A stretch of DNA of 37,416 nucleotides from CAZTXD01 sp964617995 (GTDB lineage Bacteria; Actinomycetota; Acidimicrobiia; Spongiisociales; ZC4RG35), in contig CAZTXD010000018.1 in assembly GCA_964617995.1 (NCBI GenBank), forward strand, positions 1-37,416, written 5' to 3'. The translations under genes and the position numbers were made by a program. Shown here one piece after another: positions 21,729 to 30,233 of the stretch. Each line of letters begins with the position of its first letter. Position 1 is the stretch's first letter. Below the pieces are notes generated by a model, which saw nothing but the letters and a program-made list of their open reading frames with translations, was not told the origin of the DNA and did not search any database.

Positions 21729-23123
21729 GTGTCTGACGTCCATGCCATAGTCCTCGCCGCCGGCAAGGGCACCCGTATGAAATCCGACGCGGCCAAGGTG
21801 CTGCACGAAGCGGCGGGGAGGTCGCTGCTGGGCTGGGTGCTGGACGGGGTCTCGGCGGCTTCCCCCCACCGGACCGTGGTCGTGGTCGGTCACCAGGCCG
21901 ACGCGGTGACGGCCTCCCTCCCCCCCGGCTGCGAGGCGGTGCTCCAGGAGCCCCAGAACGGAACAGGCCATGCCGTTCAGGTCGCTCTGGGGCACATCGG
22001 TGAGCTCGATCCCTCCGACACCGTCATCGTCGCCTACGGCGACATGCCCCTGGTGCCGGGAAACGTGTATCGAGAGCTGGCCCACCGTACCGATGGAACG
22101 GCCGCGACGGTCGTCACCGTCGACCCCGGTCCCGCCGGCTTCGGTCGCATATTGAGGGATCCCGACGGGGCGGTGATCGGCATCGTGGAAGAACGCGACT
22201 GCGACGCCGCCCAGGCCGCGATAACCGAGCGCAACGCCGGCATCTATGCGTTCGCGGCCGGCCGGCTGGAGGAGGCAGTCGCCCGGCTCACCTCCGACAA
22301 CGATCAGGGCGAGCTCTACCTGACCGATGTCATCGCCGGACTGGCCGGGGCCGGGGTGAGTATCTCCACTATCGCCGTCGACCCCGCCGACGTCACCGGG
22401 GTCAACTCCCACGCCGACCTCGCCACGGTGCAGGCCCTGATCCGGTCCCGCATCAACCGGGGACTGATGGAAAAGGGAGTGTGGATGCTCGACCCCGACC
22501 GTACATACGTCGACGTCACCGTCACCGTGGAGGCAGGGGCCCGGCTGTATCCGAGCACCCACCTGCAGGGAGACACGGTGGTGGAGACGGGAGCGAGCGT
22601 GGGCCCCGGCAGCCAACTCACCGACTCACTCGTAGGCCCCGAAGCAACCGTCATCTACTCGGTCCTGAGGGAGGCGAAGGTCGGTCCGGGGGCGACGGTA
22701 GGCCCCTACGCTCATCTGCGCCCGGGAGCCGTCCTTGAGGGTAGGGCGAAGGCGGGAACGTTCGTCGAGGTCAAGAACTCCACCGTGGGGGAGGGAGCGA
22801 AGGTACCGCATCTCTCCTATGTGGGTGACGCCGATGTCGGGAGGAACGCCAACGTGGGCGCCGGGTCGATCACGTGCAACTACGACGGATACGAGAAGCA
22901 CCGAACGGTCATCGGCGAGGGTGCCTTCATAGGATCCGACACGATGCTGGTTGCTCCTGTGACCGTCGGCGACGGTGCCGTCACCGGAGCCGGCTCGGTC
23001 ATCACCGACGACGTGGCGCCGGGGGCGCTGGCCGTGGAGCGTTCGACCCAGCGCGAGGTGTCGGGCTACGCTGAACGGCGCGCCGCCCGACAACGAGCGA
23101 AAGACGCCGACGAAGGCACCTGA
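21729..23123 (+). CDS. glmU: Bifunctional GlcNAc-1-P uridylyltransferase / GlcN-1-P acetyltransferase
   Basis: A 464-aa enzyme making UDP-GlcNAc for peptidoglycan. The N-terminal pyrophosphorylase has VLAAGKGTRMKSDAAKVLH, GTGHAVQ and AYGDMPL; the C-terminal left-handed beta helix from about residue 250 has GPYAHLRPGAVL, EVKNSTVGEGAKVPHLSYVGD and NVGAGSITCNYDGYEKHRT. GTG at 21729 is fixed by GGAGG at 21715-21719 and by the family start SDVHAIVLAAG. The frame reaches back through the tRNA, which is not coding. TGA overlaps the prs ATG. Confidence 0.95.
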   Translation: MSDVHAIVLAAGKGTRMKSDAAKVLHEAAGRSLLGWVLDGVSAASPHRTVVVVGHQADAVTASLPPGCEAVLQEPQNGTGHAVQVALGHIGELDPSDTVIVAYGDMPLVPGNVYRELAHRTDGTAATVVTVDPGPAGFGRILRDPDGAVIGIVEERDCDAAQAAITERNAGIYAFAAGRLEEAVARLTSDNDQGELYLTDVIAGLAGAGVSISTIAVDPADVTGVNSHADLATVQALIRSRINRGLMEKGVWMLDPDRTYVDVTVTVEAGARLYPSTHLQGDTVVETGASVGPGSQLTDSLVGPEATVIYSVLREAKVGPGATVGPYAHLRPGAVLEGRAKAGTFVEVKNSTVGEGAKVPHLSYVGDADVGRNANVGAGSITCNYDGYEKHRTVIGEGAFIGSDTMLVAPVTVGDGAVTGAGSVITDDVAPGALAVERSTQREVSGYAERRAARQRAKDADEGT

Positions 23124-24094
23124 TGGACATCGTCTCACGTAGCCGCTTGATGCTCTTCACCGGGAGCGCCAATCCCGATCTGGCCATGGAAGTGGCTGAT
23201 CTCATGGGCGCTCCGCTCGGCAAGCTGGAGAGATCGGCGTTCGCCAACGGCGAGATCTATGTGCGACCGACCCAGTCGGTTCGGGGAGCGGACTGCTTCG
23301 TGCTCCAGAGCCATTGCCACCCGATCAACGATCACATCATGGAGCAGCTCATCACGATAGATGCGCTGCGCCGGGCGTCGGCACGCAGGATCACCGCGGT
23401 GATGCCCTTCTACGGCTATTCCCGCCAGGACAAGAAGGTCCTTCCCCGCGAGCCGATCACGGCCCGCTTGATGGGCGATCTCTTCATGACGGCGGGGGCC
23501 GACCGGATAGTGTCGGTCGATCTGCACACCGGCCAGCTGCAGGGGTTCATCACCAAGCCGTTCGACCACCTCACGGCTCTACCCATCATCACCGACTATC
23601 TGCGGGAGCGGATCTCGGGCCCGACGGCGATCATCTCGCCCGACGCGGGAGGGGTGAAACGGGCCGAGAAGTACGCCCGCCGGCTCGACGCCTCCATCGC
23701 CTTCGTGTACAAGCGGCGCGACGCCGACCAACACAATGTCAGCTCCGCGCTGGATATCTCCGGTGAGGTGGATGGCAGACACGCCGTGATAGTCGACGAC
23801 ATGATCGACACCGCTGGGACGGTCTCTAACGCCGCCGAGATGGTGAGAACGCTGGGTGCGACGTCGGTGCGGATCGCCGCCACCCACGCCATCTTCTCGG
23901 GACCGGCCCTCGACCGGATCAAGAACGCCCCCATCGACGAGGTGATCGTCACGAACACTCTGCCGGTGTCCGAGGACGTCACCTCCCTCGAGTCGATCAA
24001 GGTGCTGTCGATCGCCCCCATCGTCTCCGAGGCGCTGCAGGCGATCTTCATGGACAGTTCGGTCTCGGAGATCTTCCTCGGCGACAACGCGTGA
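23123..24094 (+). CDS. prs: Ribose-phosphate pyrophosphokinase (PRPP synthetase)
   Basis: A 323-aa class I PRPP synthetase, transferring pyrophosphate from ATP to ribose-5-phosphate. Motifs: LMLFTGSANPDLAMEVAD, FANGEIYVRP, VMPFYGYSRQDKK (ATP site), SVDLHTGQLQGF and the PRPP loop VIVDDMIDTAGTVSNAAE. ATG shares one base with the glmU stop (TGATG). The glmU-prs pair is conserved across Gram-positives; its usual actinobacterial follower rplY is absent. Confidence 0.95.
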   Translation: MDIVSRSRLMLFTGSANPDLAMEVADLMGAPLGKLERSAFANGEIYVRPTQSVRGADCFVLQSHCHPINDHIMEQLITIDALRRASARRITAVMPFYGYSRQDKKVLPREPITARLMGDLFMTAGADRIVSVDLHTGQLQGFITKPFDHLTALPIITDYLRERISGPTAIISPDAGGVKRAEKYARRLDASIAFVYKRRDADQHNVSSALDISGEVDGRHAVIVDDMIDTAGTVSNAAEMVRTLGATSVRIAATHAIFSGPALDRIKNAPIDEVIVTNTLPVSEDVTSLESIKVLSIAPIVSEALQAIFMDSSVSEIFLGDNA

Positions 24095-24513
24095 GCGAGA
24101 CGGGGGGCCGGTTCCACACCGAGGTGGTGGAACTGGCCACAGGATCGGAGCCGGGGGTGTTCGACCTGACGGGGCGGATAGTCGACTTCTGCGGCCGGCT
24201 GGGTGACGGACTCCTGACGGTGTTCGCTCCCCACGCCACCGCCGGGGTGGCGATCATCGAGGTCGGGGCAGGTTCGGAACGGGACCTGGTCGCCACCATC
24301 GAGAGCCTCCTGCCCGCCGACGGGAGATGGCGCCATTCCCATGGGTCGCCCGGCCATGGGCGGGATCATGTCCTACCGGCGTTCATCGCCCCGTCGGTGA
24401 CGATCCCGGTCGTGGACGGGTCTCCCGCCCTGGGCACCTGGCAGTCGATCGTGATGGTCGACACCAATCGCGACAACCCCAACCGGAAGGTACGACTCAC
24501 GTTCCTGGGTTGA
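24091..24513 (+). CDS. YjbQ/UPF0047 family protein
   Basis: A 140-aa protein with the YjbQ fold. Conserved residues include FAPHATAGVAIIE, the histidine-rich HSHGSPGHGRDHVLPAF and TWQSIVMVDTN. YjbQ proteins show weak thiamine-phosphate synthase activity and form trimers; the true role is unclear. GTG at 24091 overlaps the prs stop (GTGA), making it the third gene of the glmU operon. It converges on the LysM gene with an 18-base gap. Confidence 0.87.
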   Translation: MSETGGRFHTEVVELATGSEPGVFDLTGRIVDFCGRLGDGLLTVFAPHATAGVAIIEVGAGSERDLVATIESLLPADGRWRHSHGSPGHGRDHVLPAFIAPSVTIPVVDGSPALGTWQSIVMVDTNRDNPNRKVRLTFLG

Positions 24514-24531
24514 AGCCGGACGGTCCGGGTG

Positions 24532-25278
24532 TCAGCGGGTCACTTCCACGGGCGGCAGGAGGATCTCCTCGCCGGGAAATATCAGGTCGGGGTCCCCGGA
24601 ACGGATCCGGTGGCGGTTGGCCTCCACCACCTCGACCCAGTAGGGAGCCACTTCGTGTTCGGACACCCGCCGCCCCAGCAACTGGGTCAGCCGGTTCTCG
24701 GCCAGCATCCAGAGGTGATCGCCCTCGGATACCACCACCTGTATCTCACCGGTGGGCGGGGCGGAATCCGATGGTTCCCCCTCTTCGGCGTGAGGTCGGC
24801 TCTCCTCGGAAGGCCGGGATCGATACTGCCCCGGGCCGGCCGGGACGGGCACGTAAGCCGGATCCACGGCCGGCACGCCGCCGACGGTGGATTCAGCCGC
24901 CGGCGGTGGCACGGGATCGACGCCGGCGGCGGCCGGCGCCATCGTCGAGACCAATAGGGATCCGGCGAGGAGGGCGTCGGCGACCCGGCGCAACGGGCCG
25001 ATGGAGAGCCACCGGAGGGATTCAACGCCCGCACCGAGGAGTCGGGCCAACACGTAGGCCAAGGTCGAGATGACAACCCAGCCAACGACGGCCATTCCTG
25101 CCAGGCGGGCGATCGCCGCCGCGGCCACCTCCAATTCGGCCCCACGAACCCATGACAGGGGATCGGCCCAATCGACGACAAGCCAATCGAGACGTCCCAG
25201 GCTCCACAGGAGCCAACCGGCCCCCACCAAGCCACCGGCCCATCCCAGCGCTTCCCAAGTCGCTCTCTGTGGTCGCAT
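24532..25278 (-). CDS. Membrane protein with C-terminal LysM domain
   Basis: A 248-aa protein. The N-terminal half has about three hydrophobic segments (LGWAGGLVGAGWLLWSLG, MAVVGWVVISTLAYVLARLL, ADALLAGSLLVSTMAPAAA). A proline/glutamate-rich linker follows (residues 120-180). Residues 181-245 are a LysM-like module: VVVSEGDHLWMLAENRL up to DLIFPGEEILLPP, with a long insert. LysM binds peptidoglycan, so the protein probably anchors or remodels the wall. ATG 25278 lies 6 bases after TAGTTT. Confidence 0.75.
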   Translation of the reverse strand: MRPQRATWEALGWAGGLVGAGWLLWSLGRLDWLVVDWADPLSWVRGAELEVAAAAIARLAGMAVVGWVVISTLAYVLARLLGAGVESLRWLSIGPLRRVADALLAGSLLVSTMAPAAAGVDPVPPPAAESTVGGVPAVDPAYVPVPAGPGQYRSRPSEESRPHAEEGEPSDSAPPTGEIQVVVSEGDHLWMLAENRLTQLLGRRVSEHEVAPYWVEVVEANRHRIRSGDPDLIFPGEEILLPPVEVTR

Positions 25279-25284
25279 GCTCCG

Positions 25285-25290
25285 AAACTA
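25285..25290 (-). promoter_or_regulatory. -10 element TAGTTT (leaderless type)
   Basis: On the minus strand TAGTTT is followed by 6 bases and the LysM gene ATG. Confidence 0.45.
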
Positions 25291-25378
25291 CGCCATGGGT
25301 ACCGACGGCGGAAGGGGGGTGACGCCGGAAGGCGACGCCCCGATACCATGACGCTCTCCACCAAGAGGAGTCGAGAAG

Positions 25379-25609
25379 ATGAAGGCGAGGATCGGCGTCG
25401 CCGACGCCAGCAAGGTCATCGAGGTCGAAGTCGAAGACGCAGAGGTGTTCAGAAACGACATCGAGGAGGCGCTGTCGTCGGCGCAGGATGTCTACTGGTT
25501 CACCGACGTCAAACGCCGTTCGGTGGGCATCCCGGTGTCGCGGATAGCCTACGTCGAGATCGACCCCGAGGACGAGGGGCGCACCGTCGGGTTCGCTCCG
25601 GGGGGTTGA
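25379..25609 (+). CDS. DUF3107 family protein
   Basis: A 76-aa protein of an actinobacterial family of unknown function. It opens MKARIGVADASKVIEVEVED and has VYWFTDVKRRSVGIPVSRIAYVEI, typical of DUF3107. GAGGAG at 25363-25368 gives a proper ribosome binding site, unlike many neighbours, and TACCAT further upstream could be a -10 box. It converges on the WhiB gene (10-base gap). Confidence 0.85.
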   Translation: MKARIGVADASKVIEVEVEDAEVFRNDIEEALSSAQDVYWFTDVKRRSVGIPVSRIAYVEIDPEDEGRTVGFAPGG

Positions 25610-25618
25610 GGCCGGGTG

Positions 25619-25906
25619 TCAGCGGCGTCGCCGCTCCGCCAGCCACCGCTTGCGGAGACGACGGCGATCCTCCTCGGGGTGGCCTCCCCACACCCCCGAC
25701 TCCTGATTGGTCTCGAGGGCGTACTGGAGGCAGAGCTCGGTCACCGGACACGTCGAGCACACGGCGACGGCCCGAGCGATCTGCTCCACGGCCGGGCCGG
25801 TCGTCCCTACCGGGAAGAAGAGCGAGTGGTCGAAGTCGCGGCAGGCGGCCATGTCCTGCCAGTCGGTGGTGAGAGGTAGCTCTACCAGGCTCGTGATGGT
25901 GGTCAT
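25619..25906 (-). CDS. WhiB-family iron-sulfur transcriptional regulator
   Basis: A 95-aa Wbl protein with four cluster-ligating cysteines C22, C50, C53 and C59 (C-x27-C-x2-C-x5-C), the GVWGG turn at residues 71-75 and a basic C-terminal tail (RRRLRKRWLAERRRR) for DNA contact. Wbl proteins bind a [4Fe-4S] cluster that senses NO or oxygen and partner with the main sigma factor. GGAGG precedes the ATG. A perfect CRP-type palindrome lies at 25925-25942. The spacing and short length are closest to WhiB1/WhiB2-like members, but the subclass is not certain. Confidence 0.93.
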   Translation of the reverse strand: MTTITSLVELPLTTDWQDMAACRDFDHSLFFPVGTTGPAVEQIARAVAVCSTCPVTELCLQYALETNQESGVWGGHPEEDRRRLRKRWLAERRRR

Positions 25907-25924
25907 GGGTATCCTCCGAGAACT

Positions 25925-25942
25925 TTGTGAGGTGCTTCACAA
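25925..25942. promoter_or_regulatory. CRP/FNR-type operator TTGTGA-N6-TCACAA
   Basis: A perfect inverted repeat TTGTGA ggtgct TCACAA matches the TGTGA-N6-TCACA consensus of CRP-family regulators. It ends 18 bases before the whiB ATG, around the likely transcription start, so binding there may repress, or activate from a promoter further downstream. CRP control of whiB1 is known in Mycobacterium tuberculosis. Confidence 0.65.
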
Positions 25943-25979
25943 GGACGGGCACGACGATAAGGCCCGGGAATCGGCTTGA

Positions 25980-26225
25980 TGCCGGAACGGTACCCTGTCC
26001 GGGGAGGCAGCGCAATGGATTCCTGGAGTTTTCTCGATGGTGAGCCGTCACACCTTGGTCAACGGCGGCCTCTGTCGGGCTGCCCGGCGGCACGGAGTGG
26101 CCGTCCTGGCCTGGACCGTGAACGAGACGGATCGGGCCCGTGAGTTGTCACTACTCGAAGTGGCAGCGATCATTTCCGATCATCCCGCACTGATATGTTC
26201 CGCCTTCCTGGAGGGGGCATCATGA
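25980..26225 (+). pseudogene. C-terminal remnant of a glycerophosphodiester phosphodiesterase
   Basis: The open frame encodes the last barrel strands of a GDPD enzyme: VSRHTLVNGGLCRAARRHGV, then AVLAWTVNETDRARELSLLE and AAIISDHPAL. The nWTVN and sDxP signatures are intact, but the catalytic N-terminal three quarters (HR, ExD) are missing, and a stop at 25977-25979 closes the frame upstream. A GGGGAGG site serves an ATG at 26014 in a different frame. This is a truncated remnant, perhaps left by deletion. An ATG at 26037 could still give 62 aa. Its TGA overlaps the next gene. Confidence 0.6.
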
Positions 26226-26704
26226 CGACCGAAGAGAAAGTCACCCATGGGACCATCCGCGAGCAGCTGGCCCGGGAGCTGAGAGACGCCATCAAGTCAT
26301 CCGATCCGCTCCGCCGCGACGTCATCCGCCAGATAGAGACCGAGGTCAGCAAGGTGACCAGCCAGGTGGGGATGACCGATGCCACCGACGACGTGTACGA
26401 GGTGGTCATCGCCGCCTACGTCAAGAAGATGGCCAAGGCCCGCGACGAGTACGCCGAGCTGGGGGAGCGGGGAGAGAAGATGGCCGCCAAGCTGGAGTTC
26501 GAGGTCGACTACCTCTCCCGTTGGCTTCCCTCCAAGCTGGATGCAGCCGCCACCCGGGAACTGGTCCGTCAAACCATCGAGGACATGCGGGTGGCCGGTG
26601 ACCCCAAGGCGGTCGGCAAGGTCGTGGGGGCGCTGATGAAGACGCGGGACGACCTCGATGGAGCGCTGGTCAACACCGTGGCGCGCGAGGAGCTGGGCGC
26701 CTGA
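26222..26704 (+). CDS. GatB/YqeY domain protein
   Basis: A 160-aa helical protein of the YqeY family, related to the tRNA-binding tail of GatB amidotransferase; function unproven. Recognisable stretches are REQLARELRDAIKSSDPLRRDVIRQIETEV, DDVYEVVIAAYVKKMAKAR, FEVDYLSRWLPSKLDAAATRELV and GDPKAVGKVVGALM. ATG 26222 follows GGAGGGGG, so it is preferred over ATG 26195. Confidence 0.88.
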   Translation: MTTEEKVTHGTIREQLARELRDAIKSSDPLRRDVIRQIETEVSKVTSQVGMTDATDDVYEVVIAAYVKKMAKARDEYAELGERGEKMAAKLEFEVDYLSRWLPSKLDAAATRELVRQTIEDMRVAGDPKAVGKVVGALMKTRDDLDGALVNTVAREELGA

Positions 26705-26717
26705 CGACCTGACACCG

Positions 26718-27632
26718 ATGTACCGCCCCATGCTCGCCACTTCCTGGGCGAAGGCCTTCGACGACCCGGGTTGGTGGTTCGAGGTGAAATGGGACGGCTA
26801 CCGCTGTATCGCCGTCGGCGGCTCCGGCAACAACCGCCTGACGAGCCGGCGGGGTCTCGACCTGGCGGGGAGGTTTCCCGACATCGCCGCCCTCGACCTG
26901 CCCGAAGGATGGGTGCTCGACGGAGAGGTCGTCGTCCTCGACGCAGACGGGCGGCCCGACTTCTCGCTCCTCCAGGCGGGCGGAAGCCCGACCTTCGTGG
27001 TCTTCGATGTGCTGGCCGGTCCCGGGGGGGAGCTGATCGGCCAACCCCTGGAGGAGCGTCGTGCCCGGCTGGAGAGCCTGGGGCTGGCCCCACCCATCGT
27101 CGTTGCCGAGCCTGTCCCCGAGCACGGCAGAGCTCTCTTCGAGGCGATCGTCGCCCGCGGCCTGGAAGGCGTGGTGGCCAAGCGCCGTGGCAGCACCTAC
27201 TCACCGGGCCGCAGGTCGTCCGACTGGAGAAAGATCGCGGCCCGCCGCCATCTGCGAGCGGCAGTAGGAGGCTGGCTGCCCGGAGAAGGGGCACGGAGCG
27301 CCACCTTCGGTTCACTGCTGGTCGGCCTCTGGGACGGCGACTCTCTGCGTTGGGTGGGAGCGGTCGGCTCGGGGTTCTCGGACGCGCAACTGCAGCCGAT
27401 CCACGAGGCGCTCGCCGGGCTGGAGCGATCGACTGCTCCCTTCGTGAGCACCGCCGGGATCCCCCGCGGAGCGCGGTGGGCCGAGCCGGGAATCACCGTC
27501 AGAGTGGAATACAAGGAATGGACCCGGGACGGGAGGCTCCGAGCGCCGGTGTTCAAGGGCGTGGAGCCGCCCGGTGAAACGGCACGATGGAGCGAGGAAG
27601 GCCCCGACGGGAAGGCGGATGCCCCATCCTGA
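26718..27632 (+). CDS. ATP-dependent DNA ligase (LigC/LigD-ligase type)
   Basis: A 304-aa minimal ATP ligase. The adenylated lysine is K24 in EVKWDGYR; further motifs are LDGEVVVLD, FVVFDVLAG, LEGVVAKRRGSTYSPG and DWRKIAARR, followed by an OB-fold C-terminus (VRVEYKEWTRDGRLRAPVFKG). It lacks the polymerase and nuclease domains of full LigD. With Ku encoded at 33712-34497 it probably seals ends in non-homologous end joining. ATG 26718 lies 13 bases after the YqeY stop, so the two may be co-transcribed. Confidence 0.9.
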   Translation: MYRPMLATSWAKAFDDPGWWFEVKWDGYRCIAVGGSGNNRLTSRRGLDLAGRFPDIAALDLPEGWVLDGEVVVLDADGRPDFSLLQAGGSPTFVVFDVLAGPGGELIGQPLEERRARLESLGLAPPIVVAEPVPEHGRALFEAIVARGLEGVVAKRRGSTYSPGRRSSDWRKIAARRHLRAAVGGWLPGEGARSATFGSLLVGLWDGDSLRWVGAVGSGFSDAQLQPIHEALAGLERSTAPFVSTAGIPRGARWAEPGITVRVEYKEWTRDGRLRAPVFKGVEPPGETARWSEEGPDGKADAPS

Positions 27633-27639
27633 GTGGCCG

Positions 27640-28566
27640 TCAGCGCGCCGGAGAGGGCGCCGGCTCCTCCTTGACGGCGATCGGCTCCGGTCGCGGCGCC
27701 AGGGCACCGAACCAGACCCCGGCCATGACCACCACGGCACCCAAACCACCTCTCACGGTCAACGGCACGTCGGCCAACCACGCTTCGGCCAGCATCGTCA
27801 CGACCGGGAAGAGGACGAACATGTAGGCGCTGGCGGATGCGGTCCAGCGACGTACGACCAGGAGTGTGAGGACGAACAGGCCCACGGATCCGCCCAGCAC
27901 CAGGTAGGCGACCGACCACCGGGCCTGGGCCTGGGTCGGAAGGGCCCATTGCTCACCGGCGGCTGCGGAGAGGGCGACCAGGACTCCGGCTCCGAAGGAC
28001 ATGCCGACGGCGTTGGTCATCACCGGATGGTTGGCGGAAACCCTCTTGGCGAGGATGACGCTCTGACCGACGGTGAGCGAAGCCGCCAGTATCGCGATCA
28101 GCCCGGCCAGCGGCATCACCAGACCCTCCGGGCCCACCGTCATGACCAGGATCCCCGCCAGTGCGATCACTGCCCCCACCACGTTGCGGCGGACGAGTGG
28201 CTCGAGGCGCTGGGCGGCCGCCAACAGGGGAGTGACGAGGGGAACGGCCGCCAGCACGACCGCAGCCATTCCGGCTGTCACCCGTACCAGCGCCCAGTAC
28301 ATCAAGGCGTAGGACAAGGCGAAGGTGGTCAGTCCGTAGAGCGCCGTCATGCCGAGTTGCTTGCCGCGTGGCCAGCGCAGCCGGAGCGCCACCGCTATGG
28401 CGACGAAACAGGCAGCCGCCAGACTGAAGCGGAGTGCGGCACCCCAAAAGGGCGGGAGCTCGCTGTTGCTGAAGCGGACCGCCAGGAAGTTGCCCCCTCC
28501 CAGAACCACTGCGGCGGCAAAGGTCACCAGCGTCAGACTCCCGGCCGGTCGGGGAATCTGTGTCAT
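27640..28566 (-). CDS. DMT-superfamily (EamA) transporter
   Basis: A 308-aa inner-membrane protein with about ten hydrophobic helices in two EamA repeats (first begins LTLVTFAAAVVLGGGNFLAVRF; second around LAGLIAILAASLTVGQSVILAKR). Such proteins export or import amino acids, metabolites or drugs; the substrate is not predictable. ATG 28566 follows GAGGAGG at a good distance, while the frame extends 20 unrelated residues further. It converges on the ligase with a 7-base gap. Confidence 0.87.
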   Translation of the reverse strand: MTQIPRPAGSLTLVTFAAAVVLGGGNFLAVRFSNSELPPFWGAALRFSLAAACFVAIAVALRLRWPRGKQLGMTALYGLTTFALSYALMYWALVRVTAGMAAVVLAAVPLVTPLLAAAQRLEPLVRRNVVGAVIALAGILVMTVGPEGLVMPLAGLIAILAASLTVGQSVILAKRVSANHPVMTNAVGMSFGAGVLVALSAAAGEQWALPTQAQARWSVAYLVLGGSVGLFVLTLLVVRRWTASASAYMFVLFPVVTMLAEAWLADVPLTVRGGLGAVVVMAGVWFGALAPRPEPIAVKEEPAPSPAR

Positions 28567-28662
28567 GTTCGGCCTCCTCGGCTCTCCGGTCAGTCGGATC
28601 TTGCCCGGATCGGGTCTGGCCCGCATCGGGTGATCACCCCATTCGCCGGCCCGATGAGGCTT

Positions 28663-30183
28663 TCATCCCAGGAGACGGTGCTCCATGGCGAAAACGGCCG
28701 CCGCGGCCCGTGAGGATACGCCGATCTTGGCGTAGATGTTCTCGATGTGGCGGCCAACCGTCTTGGGCGAGATGTACAGCTCCTCGCCCACCTGCCGGTT
28801 GGTGTGTCCCGCCGCCAGCAATCGCAGCACTTCGATCTCCCGATCGGTGAGATCGGCCGGGTTGTGTCGTTCCGGTGGGGGCATGTCGCCGCCCGCCGCC
28901 GTCATCACCCCGGAGACCGCCTCGGGGTCGAGACGCCCCGCCTCCACTTCCTGTTTGAGGACCTCACCGGCCTCGTGCAACGTCAGGGCCGCGCGGTGGG
29001 GTCGGGCAGAGGTGAGGGCCACGAGGACGTCGGCAGTGGCGAGGATGCGGGACGGCAACGTCAGGTCGTCGCCCGATGATTGGCGGTGATAGCCGGATCC
29101 GTCGAGTCGCTCATGGTGCGTCGAAGCCAGGTCGCCCAGCGGGGCCAGCGCCTCGCAGCGGCTGAGGATGCGTTGGGTGAGATAGGGGTGCATCATCACC
29201 TTCTCCCGCTCGCCGACCGTGAGGGGCCCGGTTTTGTCCCAGATCCCGTTCTCTACCCCCACCCGCCCCAGATCGTGCATCAGGCCGGCGGCATGGAGCG
29301 CATCGGCCTGCCGATCACCGAGCCCGAAATCGAGTGCCGCCGTTCTGGTGATATCGGCGACGCGGCGGGAGTGCCCCCTCATCCACGGCGACTTGAGGTC
29401 CACGAAGTCCGCCATGGCCGTGAGGAAGAGGCCCAGGTCGGCTACCAGTGTATGCGGTTCCGGCTCGGACTCCATGACCTCTTCCCAGGTCTCTGCGGCG
29501 ATGGGGCCGATCCGGTGGTAGGCGTCCACCACCGCCGGGTCGTAGGCCCTGCCGCGACGAGCGGAGAAGATGGTCGAGGCGTCGTTCCCGCTGCGTCGAA
29601 AGAGGGCGGCGTCGTCGGCGACGGTCGCGATCCGCACCTCCAGGGGGACCGCCTCGCCTTCCAGCCCCTCCGGGAAGCCCTTGCCGTCCCAGCGTTCGTA
29701 GGCATGGCTCAAGGCGTCGATCACGCCGTGAGAAACGCCCAGGCGTCGCCCGAGCATGGCCGCCACCTCGCAGTGGGCACGGAGACTTCGGGCCCCTCCC
29801 GGGTCCGACATGGTCCGGGCGAGCAGCCGGGCCCGGCGCGACGGTGTCTCCCCCGGCCCAACGGTGCGCAGAAGTGCTCTCAGCGCCTCGGCCGGACCAC
29901 CCGAGACCAGCGGAGCCATGCCGGCATTGAACGAGATCTCGTCGCCGCCCACCATCCAGGCGGTCTCGGAGGCGTCGGATGTGCAGCCCAGGAACCGGAG
30001 CAGGGACACCTGGTAGACGGAGCGAACTTCCTCCGGCCCCAGCCCCATGTCCTCGGCGATCTTCACGGCGATGAGAGTGGTGCTCAAGCCGTGGCCCAGC
30101 GGTTGGCCGGTGGCGAGATCGGTGGCAAGGGACAGAGACGCCAGCAACTCCGACAATCGGAGCTTCTGTGTCGGGATGGTCAC
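28663..30183 (-). CDS. HD-GYP-like phosphohydrolase with C-terminal LuxR DNA-binding domain
   Basis: A 506-aa regulator. A degenerate HD-GYP-like half (about 100-200) has YERWDGKGFPEGLEGEAVPLE. A second, better half (about 255-400) has GHSRRVADITR, HAAGLMHDLGRVGVENGIW and HHERLDGSGYH, where the usual GYP is GYH. The last 65 residues are a LuxR/NarL helix-turn-helix: LTDREIEVLRLLAAGHTNRQ and ISPKTVGRHIENIYAKIGVSSR. It may hydrolyse or sense a nucleotide such as c-di-GMP and control transcription. GTG 30183 follows TAGGTT by 7 bases. It is divergent from ectABCD. Confidence 0.82.
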   Translation of the reverse strand: MTIPTQKLRLSELLASLSLATDLATGQPLGHGLSTTLIAVKIAEDMGLGPEEVRSVYQVSLLRFLGCTSDASETAWMVGGDEISFNAGMAPLVSGGPAEALRALLRTVGPGETPSRRARLLARTMSDPGGARSLRAHCEVAAMLGRRLGVSHGVIDALSHAYERWDGKGFPEGLEGEAVPLEVRIATVADDAALFRRSGNDASTIFSARRGRAYDPAVVDAYHRIGPIAAETWEEVMESEPEPHTLVADLGLFLTAMADFVDLKSPWMRGHSRRVADITRTAALDFGLGDRQADALHAAGLMHDLGRVGVENGIWDKTGPLTVGEREKVMMHPYLTQRILSRCEALAPLGDLASTHHERLDGSGYHRQSSGDDLTLPSRILATADVLVALTSARPHRAALTLHEAGEVLKQEVEAGRLDPEAVSGVMTAAGGDMPPPERHNPADLTDREIEVLRLLAAGHTNRQVGEELYISPKTVGRHIENIYAKIGVSSRAAAAVFAMEHRLLG

Positions 30184-30190
30184 CGCCGAA

Positions 30191-30196
30191 AACCTA
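30191..30196 (-). promoter_or_regulatory. -10 element TAGGTT (leaderless type)
   Basis: On the minus strand TAGGTT is followed by 7 bases and the GTG of the HD-GYP/LuxR gene. Confidence 0.45.
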
Positions 30197-30233
30197 GCCG
30201 TGCTCGCCCGCCGGTGCCCTCACAGACGGTTTG

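Noticed and set aside
21330..22616. Long minus-strand ORF (428 aa) with GGAGFEPALTGPKPVVLP
   Set aside because: It lies opposite ispE, tRNA-Gln and glmU; composition is that of GC-rich shadow frames and the motif is the tRNA-Gln antisense artefact.
26014..26142. Short ORF beginning at ATG 26014 behind GGGGAGG
   Set aside because: The frame gives a short peptide without recognisable features; the overlapping GDPD remnant frame carries clear family motifs.
27574..28713. Plus-strand 379-aa ORF rich in H, Q, G and D
   Set aside because: Antisense shadow of the EamA transporter; no domain is visible.
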